From Ensifer sp. LCM 4579 (GTDB lineage Bacteria; Pseudomonadota; Alphaproteobacteria; Rhizobiales; Rhizobiaceae), in contig NZ_MDDV01000061.1 in assembly GCF_001854885.1 (NCBI RefSeq), positions 19,744 to 69,150 of the forward strand: 49,407 nt of DNA. Direction: 5' to 3'. The translations under genes and the position numbers were made by a program. The notes beneath the pieces are model-generated. The model was not told where the DNA came from and did not search any database. It was given only the letters and a program-made list of their open reading frames with translations. Shown one piece after another: positions 44,812-49,407 of this stretch (positions are counted from its first letter, which is position 1; every line of letters starts with the position of its first letter).

Positions 44812-46541
44812 CCTTTGACCACTCCCAGTGTGGGCACCGGCGCCGCACGCCGCGCCCGATCGGCCATCGCGCGAAGCACGTCATCGCGCGGGCCAAAAAG
44901 GTCCACCTGTCCGCGCTGCAGCACAAGCACCTTGTCGACAGTCTCCATGATGTTCGAACGATGGGCGACCAGGACCACGGTCTTCCCGGCAGCCTTGAAC
45001 GTCTTCAGCGCGCCGTTGAGAGCCTCCTCTCCATCCCGATCGAGATTTGAGTTGGGTTCATCCAGGAGCAGGAAAGCCGGGTCGCCATAGAGGGCGCGCG
45101 CAAGGGCGATTCGCTGCCGCTGGCCGCCGGACAGCACGGCGCCAGCGTCGCCGATCTCGGTGTGATAGCCTTTGGGAAGGCCCTTGATGAGTTCATGGAC
45201 ACCGGCCTCGCGCGCAGCACGGACAACATCCTGGAAGCTTAGCTCGTCGAGTTCCTGAAAGCGCGCGATGTTCTCGGCGACGGTGCCGGCGAAGAGCTCG
45301 ATGTCCAGCGGCAGATAGCCGACATGACGGCCGCGATCCTCCGCCGCCCATTGCGCGACATCCATGCCGCCGAGCAGCGCGCGCCCCGCGCTCGGCGTCC
45401 AGGCGCCGACGAGAAGCCGGGCCAGGCTCGTTTTGCCTGCCGCCGAAGGTCCGATGAGCGCCATCACCTCTCCAGGTTCGAGCTGGAAACTGATGCCTTT
45501 CAGGATCGGCTCGCCGCCGCCCTGGCGCGCAAGGATCACGTTTTCGACAAGGAGCCGTCCCTCCGGCCGCGGCAAGGGCAAGACGGGCCCCTCCTCGCGC
45601 TGCGCGCCGGCGATGGCCGCAAGTCGACGATAGGCGGACCGCGCGGCCAAGACCCCTTTCCATGTGCCGATCGCCTGTTCCACCGGGGCGAGCGCGCGCC
45701 CCATCAGAATGGACGCCGCCACCATGGCGCCGGGCGAGGCTTCCGAGTGGATGGCGAGATAGGCCCCAAGCCCGAGAACGCCGATTTGCAGCCCAAGCCG
45801 CAGGAAACGCGCTGCTGCCGCGAGCACTGCCGAGCGAACGCTCGCGATCGCCTGTCCCTCGGCGGCGGCGGCCTGTACCGGCTTCCAGTTGCGCATCAGC
45901 GCCTTCAGCATGCCCATGGCCTGAATGGCCTCGGCATTGCGCATGGCCGCCTCCGCCTGGGCGTAGGCCTTGGCCTGGGCTCCACCTGCCTCGGCGACCG
46001 GCCCGCGGGTGACGAATTCCGTCAGCACCGCCAGTGCGAAGAGCGCCACGCCTCCACTTAACGCCAGCCAGCCGAGCCAAGGGTGCAGAAGGAAGATCGC
46101 GGCGAAAAAGATCGGCGCCCAAGGGGCGTCGAGGATCGGAAATATGCCGGATCCCGTCAGAAAGCTGCGGAATTGCTCGAGATCACGCAGCGCCCGGCCG
46201 TCACGCCCGCTTGGCGTTCTCGCCGCCTGCTCGATCGAGGCTGAAAGCAGCACCGGTGACAGGCGTCCGTTCATCCAGGTCCCGGCCTTGACCAGCAGTT
46301 GGGAGCGCACGACCTCCAGTATGGACAGGGTCAGGAGCGCCACAACGGCCATGACCGTCAGGGCCGTGAGGGTTTCCAGGCTGTGGCTCGACAGCACGCG
46401 GTTGTAGACCTGCAGCATATAGAGCGCGGTCGTCAGCATCAGAACGTTGATCGCCGCGCTGAAGGCGACGAGCGGCCAGGCGGCACGCCGAAGCTCGGCC
46501 ATCACCGCCTGGAGCGAGGATCGGTCACCGGGGGGCAACAT
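44808..46541 (-). CDS. Type I secretion ABC transporter ATPase/permease (PrtD/PrsD-like)
   Basis: The protein is about 577 aa and starts at ATG 46541, which has GGGGAG 9 nt upstream; a GTG at 46574 in the same frame has no ribosome-binding site. The N-terminal transmembrane domain has PrtD-type segments (WPLVAFSAAINVLMLTTALYMLQVYNRVLSS). The nucleotide-binding domain has Walker A GPSAAGKTSLARLL, signature LSGGQRQRIALARALYG and Walker B AFLLLDEPNSNLD; the NSNLD form is typical of type I exporters. It lacks the C39 peptidase of bacteriocin exporters. It should export the adjacent large protein. Confidence 0.94.
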   Translation of the reverse strand: MLPPGDRSSLQAVMAELRRAAWPLVAFSAAINVLMLTTALYMLQVYNRVLSSHSLETLTALTVMAVVALLTLSILEVVRSQLLVKAGTWMNGRLSPVLLSASIEQAARTPSGRDGRALRDLEQFRSFLTGSGIFPILDAPWAPIFFAAIFLLHPWLGWLALSGGVALFALAVLTEFVTRGPVAEAGGAQAKAYAQAEAAMRNAEAIQAMGMLKALMRNWKPVQAAAAEGQAIASVRSAVLAAAARFLRLGLQIGVLGLGAYLAIHSEASPGAMVAASILMGRALAPVEQAIGTWKGVLAARSAYRRLAAIAGAQREEGPVLPLPRPEGRLLVENVILARQGGGEPILKGISFQLEPGEVMALIGPSAAGKTSLARLLVGAWTPSAGRALLGGMDVAQWAAEDRGRHVGYLPLDIELFAGTVAENIARFQELDELSFQDVVRAAREAGVHELIKGLPKGYHTEIGDAGAVLSGGQRQRIALARALYGDPAFLLLDEPNSNLDRDGEEALNGALKTFKAAGKTVVLVAHRSNIMETVDKVLVLQRGQVDLFGPRDDVLRAMADRARRAAPVPTLGVVKG

Positions 46542-46616
46542 GTCGGTAGGCTCCCCGGCCGCTGCTATGGTCACGGCAGTATGAAGTCGTTTTCACGGAC
46601 ACGCTCCTCCACCCGT

Positions 46617-49407
46617 TCATGCCCAGTCGGACGGCGCATAGGTGATGACGGTCCCCCCGTGCCCATTATCGGCAATGTGGAATCCGCCTGCATCATATTG
46701 CCCGATCAGGGCGATGCTTGCGGAATGCGCGCCATCGTTCAGCGTCAGAACCCCGCTGCTCCCGTCGTCGGCCGCATAGCCGAGTTCGAGGCTGGCCCTG
46801 AACTCGATATTCAGCGACAGCCGATCATTGCTGTCGAAACCGGAAATGCTTCCGGTGAAGTCGAAAGCATCGCCGAGGATCAACATGCTTGCGGTGCTGG
46901 CGGCAAAGTTGATCGCGGCCGAGGACCCGGCGCCGAGGGCCAATGTCGCGTCGCCGGAAATCATCGCCGATCCCGAGCCGGTGACCGCCCCTTCGATCAC
47001 GATACTGCCGCCATAGGCCCAGATCGAACCTTCATTGGCCACCGAGCCGCGAACGATCAATCCACCGCTGCCGGTCGACATCAGCATGCCGTTGTTGATC
47101 ACGACGTTCATGCCGGTATCGATCTCGAGTGAATGCGTGCCGGTCGCCGCGATCTTTCCGTCGTTCACAAGCGTGAGGCTGCCATAGCCGATGTGACCGG
47201 CGCCGGTGATCGTGTTGTCGAAGTTGGTTAGCGTGACGCTGGCCCGCGTTCCGGTGATCACGTTCAGGTCGCTGTCGGAAAGGATCACCTGGCCGCCGCC
47301 CTGAAGCGTGATGCCGTACTGGATGATTTGCAGCATCGCCAGGCTGTCATGCGCATCGAGCGTGATCGTGCCGGAATTGTCGATCGTACCCGAAAGCGGC
47401 AGCAGGGCGCCGTCACCGATCGCGATGGTGGCGGCGTTGTTGACCACCGGCTCCTGGTCGAAGACGAAGTTGCCGGCGCCGAGGCTTGCCGCATGCACCC
47501 CCTGGAGCGTGATCGACTGGCCCTCGCCGAGGCTGATCACGGCATTGCCGGACGCGTCCTCGGTCAGATGTGCGAGTACGTCGGCGAAGCTCGCGAAGCC
47601 GGCATAGCCGATGAGATCGATCTTGTCGGCCGCGATATCGAAGCTGTGGACGACGTCTGCCCCGATCGGCTGCGAGAAGACGAAGAGGTCGGCGCCGCTC
47701 GAGCCGGTGAGCGTATCGTCGCCCGACCAGGCGAAGATCGGGTTTCCCTGCGCATAGGCCTCGACATTGTTGGCGATCGACATGGTGTGGACCGCGCCGT
47801 CGGCGCCGGTCCAGCTCATCGCCATGTCGAGCACGACCGCCCCGGCGAAGGTGGCGAGGGTGGTGACGGTAAGCGACTTCACGTCGGACGTTTGCACCTG
47901 CCAGCTGCCGTCGGCAAGCTGAGCGCCGCCGTTCAGCGTCCAGCCCGCGGGAAGATCCTTCACAGTCACGGTGACCAGGGCGCCATCGTCGGCAGTCGGG
48001 ACCGTCAGACCGAGGTTGATGGGTTCACCGGCGACGCCGGCGGGTTTGAGGTCGGTTACCGTCAGGCCTGTACCCGAATTCCCGGCAGCATCGGTGAAAC
48101 TGCCGTTCGCCACGGCAGCTGTGAAAACCGTGTTGGAGTTCGGCTTGGTGATAGCAAGAGTATAGAAGGTATGACCTTGGGCGTCGGTGTGCGAGAATTG
48201 CATGATGCCCTTTGTGATCGTGCCGCTCGCGCCGTTTGTTCGGGTGAGAATCACGTCATTCGCGTCGAAGCCGACTACTACCTCGCTGAACTCGAAAGTC
48301 AGCGTCTCGTTGGTGGCTGCTGGGGTAGACACGGTGATCCCGAGGAGCACCGGTGGCGTCGTGTCACCACCGGTTACATTGATCGTTGCGGTTGCGCTGC
48401 CGGTATCGGCGCCCCCAAGGGCCGTACCGCCGCCGTCGTTGAGCGTGAAGCTCAGAGTCTTGGTCGTGGTGCCGCTGGTCGCGTTGGCATAGAGGATGTG
48501 GTCGACAAGTGCCTGCGCTGCCGTGGGCGTTGCATTGGCGTTAAACGTCACTACTAGGACGGTGCCGTTAGCCCCGCCGGTAAAGGTACCGATGACGTTG
48601 CCCCCATATGTGATGCTGCTGCCGCTTACCCCAATCTGTCCGGCGCCGGTACCCTGGTTCTGGATGCTCAGCTGATCTGCGGTCGTGCCCGTACCACCGG
48701 TGAATGCCACAGTCAGCGATCCGCCGTTGAAGTTGGTCGAGTCGACGTCAGTGACAGTGGCCGCCGGCGCGATTGCCGTCGCGGCCGCGCCAGCCGTGTA
48801 GTTCAGTGTGGCGTTGGTTCCGGCGGCCGCGCCGTTCAGATCGATAATCGGTGCGTCGTTCGTGCCGGAGATGGTGAAGGTCACGTTTTGGGTGCCGGAG
48901 TCCACGTGACCGTCGTTGACCTTCACCGTGTAGGAGATTGTCAGGCTATCGCCTGCCTTGAGGAAGTCGAGATTGGCCGCCGCCGGATCGTAGCTGTAGT
49001 TCACCGCCAGGCTACCGCCGTTAGAGGTTTGCACCGCATTGGTCAGGCTAAAGGCGCCCGCCGCCGTCAGTGCGCTCGCGCCGGCCGGTAGCGTAAAGGA
49101 CGAACCGTTGAGCAGAACCGTGGGGCCCCCGACGACGCTCGCCGTCAAGGTATCTCCGACGTCCACATCGCTGACCGAAAAGCTACCTAGGATCGCCGCG
49201 AGGTTTTGTGCCGACGCGTTGCCCAGTTCCACGACTGCTGCTGGGTCGGTGGTATCGCTCAGCACCGGCACGTCGTTGGTGCCGTGGATGGTGACGGTGA
49301 CGATCTGGCTGTTGGTGCCGTCGCTGGAGACGGCGGTGAAGCTGTCGGTGAGCGACTGGCCGGCGCCGAGCTGCTGGATCGCGCTCTGCGTGTTGTCGGC
49401 CGTGTAG
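46617..49407 (-). CDS. Large VCBS/Ig-like/RTX-type secreted protein (N-terminus beyond window)
   Basis: About 929 C-terminal residues are visible, and the frame runs off the right edge. Order seen: end of a VCBS repeat (YTADNTQSAIQQLGAGQSL, then VTVTIHGTND); a second VCBS-like unit (about 49270-48840, DSLTISYTVKVNDGHVDSGT to ISGTNDAP); a beta-rich domain; an Ig-like unit from DTTPPVLLGITV to TDAAGNSGTGLTVTD; one RTX-type motif GDDTLTGSSGADLFVF (about 47680-47725); and a long Gly/Ser/Thr/Asn-rich region of beta-helix character. The end GGFHIADNGHGGTVITY fits a type I C-terminal signal. It is probably a surface adhesin exported by the downstream pair. The exporter starts 75 bp after its stop. 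Confidence 0.88.
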   Translation of the reverse strand, partial: YTADNTQSAIQQLGAGQSLTDSFTAVSSDGTNSQIVTVTIHGTNDVPVLSDTTDPAAVVELGNASAQNLAAILGSFSVSDVDVGDTLTASVVGGPTVLLNGSSFTLPAGASALTAAGAFSLTNAVQTSNGGSLAVNYSYDPAAANLDFLKAGDSLTISYTVKVNDGHVDSGTQNVTFTISGTNDAPIIDLNGAAAGTNATLNYTAGAAATAIAPAATVTDVDSTNFNGGSLTVAFTGGTGTTADQLSIQNQGTGAGQIGVSGSSITYGGNVIGTFTGGANGTVLVVTFNANATPTAAQALVDHILYANATSGTTTKTLSFTLNDGGGTALGGADTGSATATINVTGGDTTPPVLLGITVSTPAATNETLTFEFSEVVVGFDANDVILTRTNGASGTITKGIMQFSHTDAQGHTFYTLAITKPNSNTVFTAAVANGSFTDAAGNSGTGLTVTDLKPAGVAGEPINLGLTVPTADDGALVTVTVKDLPAGWTLNGGAQLADGSWQVQTSDVKSLTVTTLATFAGAVVLDMAMSWTGADGAVHTMSIANNVEAYAQGNPIFAWSGDDTLTGSSGADLFVFSQPIGADVVHSFDIAADKIDLIGYAGFASFADVLAHLTEDASGNAVISLGEGQSITLQGVHAASLGAGNFVFDQEPVVNNAATIAIGDGALLPLSGTIDNSGTITLDAHDSLAMLQIIQYGITLQGGGQVILSDSDLNVITGTRASVTLTNFDNTITGAGHIGYGSLTLVNDGKIAATGTHSLEIDTGMNVVINNGMLMSTGSGGLIVRGSVANEGSIWAYGGSIVIEGAVTGSGSAMISGDATLALGAGSSAAINFAASTASMLILGDAFDFTGSISGFDSNDRLSLNIEFRASLELGYAADDGSSGVLTLNDGAHSASIALIGQYDAGGFHIADNGHGGTVITYAPSDWA

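Noticed and set aside
46542..46574. GTG start adding 11 residues to the secretion ATPase
   Set aside because: It has no ribosome-binding site, whereas ATG 46541 has GGGGAG at ideal spacing.

Overview
The window looks like chromosomal DNA of a fast-growing rhizobium, most likely Sinorhizobium/Ensifer. This is judged from the high-GC coding style, the glnB-glnA pair, the ppiD-trpD-trpC-moaC-moeA string, the mfd/sdhE/recG and glmU/glmS blocks, IalB-family and VCBS/type I secretion proteins, and dispersed palindromic intergenic repeats typical of the Rhizobiaceae. The species was not established by any search.

Layout. 1-2265: an IS66-family element (tnpA, tnpB, tnpC on the minus strand) cut by the left edge. 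2271-3087: a short unknown gene abutting the IS end, then poorly coding DNA. 3088-3378: a tRNA-Leu(UAA) gene split by a 205-nt group I intron, the most unusual object here. 3479-5228: small rhizobial genes of unknown function. 5776-8750: a CinA/MoaB-like molybdopterin-binding protein, xanthine phosphoribosyltransferase and the NAD(P)HX repair enzyme. 8751-11038: glnB-glnA behind a sigma-54 promoter, ending in a strong terminator. 11138-15182: hspQ, an IalB-family protein, an orphan peptide-binding protein and a FrnE/DsbA-type oxidoreductase. 15298-21444: mfd and sdhE on the minus strand, divergent from recG.

21685-28889 is a self-contained sugar or pentitol locus: LacI-type regulator with two tandem operators, periplasmic binding protein, single-domain ATPase, permease, short-chain dehydrogenase and FGGY kinase. 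The enzyme pair suggests ribitol to D-ribulose to D-ribulose 5-phosphate. A DHFR-like protein and a DUF2332 protein follow. 30744-37249 is a minus-strand run: glmU, glmS, a GNAT acetyltransferase and a DUF502 membrane protein, preceded by a Na/phosphate cotransporter-like gene. 37604-43056 is ppiD-trpD-trpC-moaC-moeA, tightly packed or overlapping and probably one transcript.

43081-43452 is a 372-bp mosaic of nested palindromes bounded by a 28-bp perfect inverted repeat; it fills the space between moeA and a type I secretion locus. That locus reads minus strand: a very large VCBS/Ig-like/RTX-type secreted protein (only its C-terminal part is inside the window), then the PrtD/PrsD-like ATPase, then the HlyD/PrsE-like adaptor.

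No CRISPR array, rRNA or prophage was seen. The strongest leads are the intron-bearing tRNA-Leu, the mosaic palindromes (with compensatory changes between copies), the LacI-controlled pentitol locus and the secretion locus placed after moeA.
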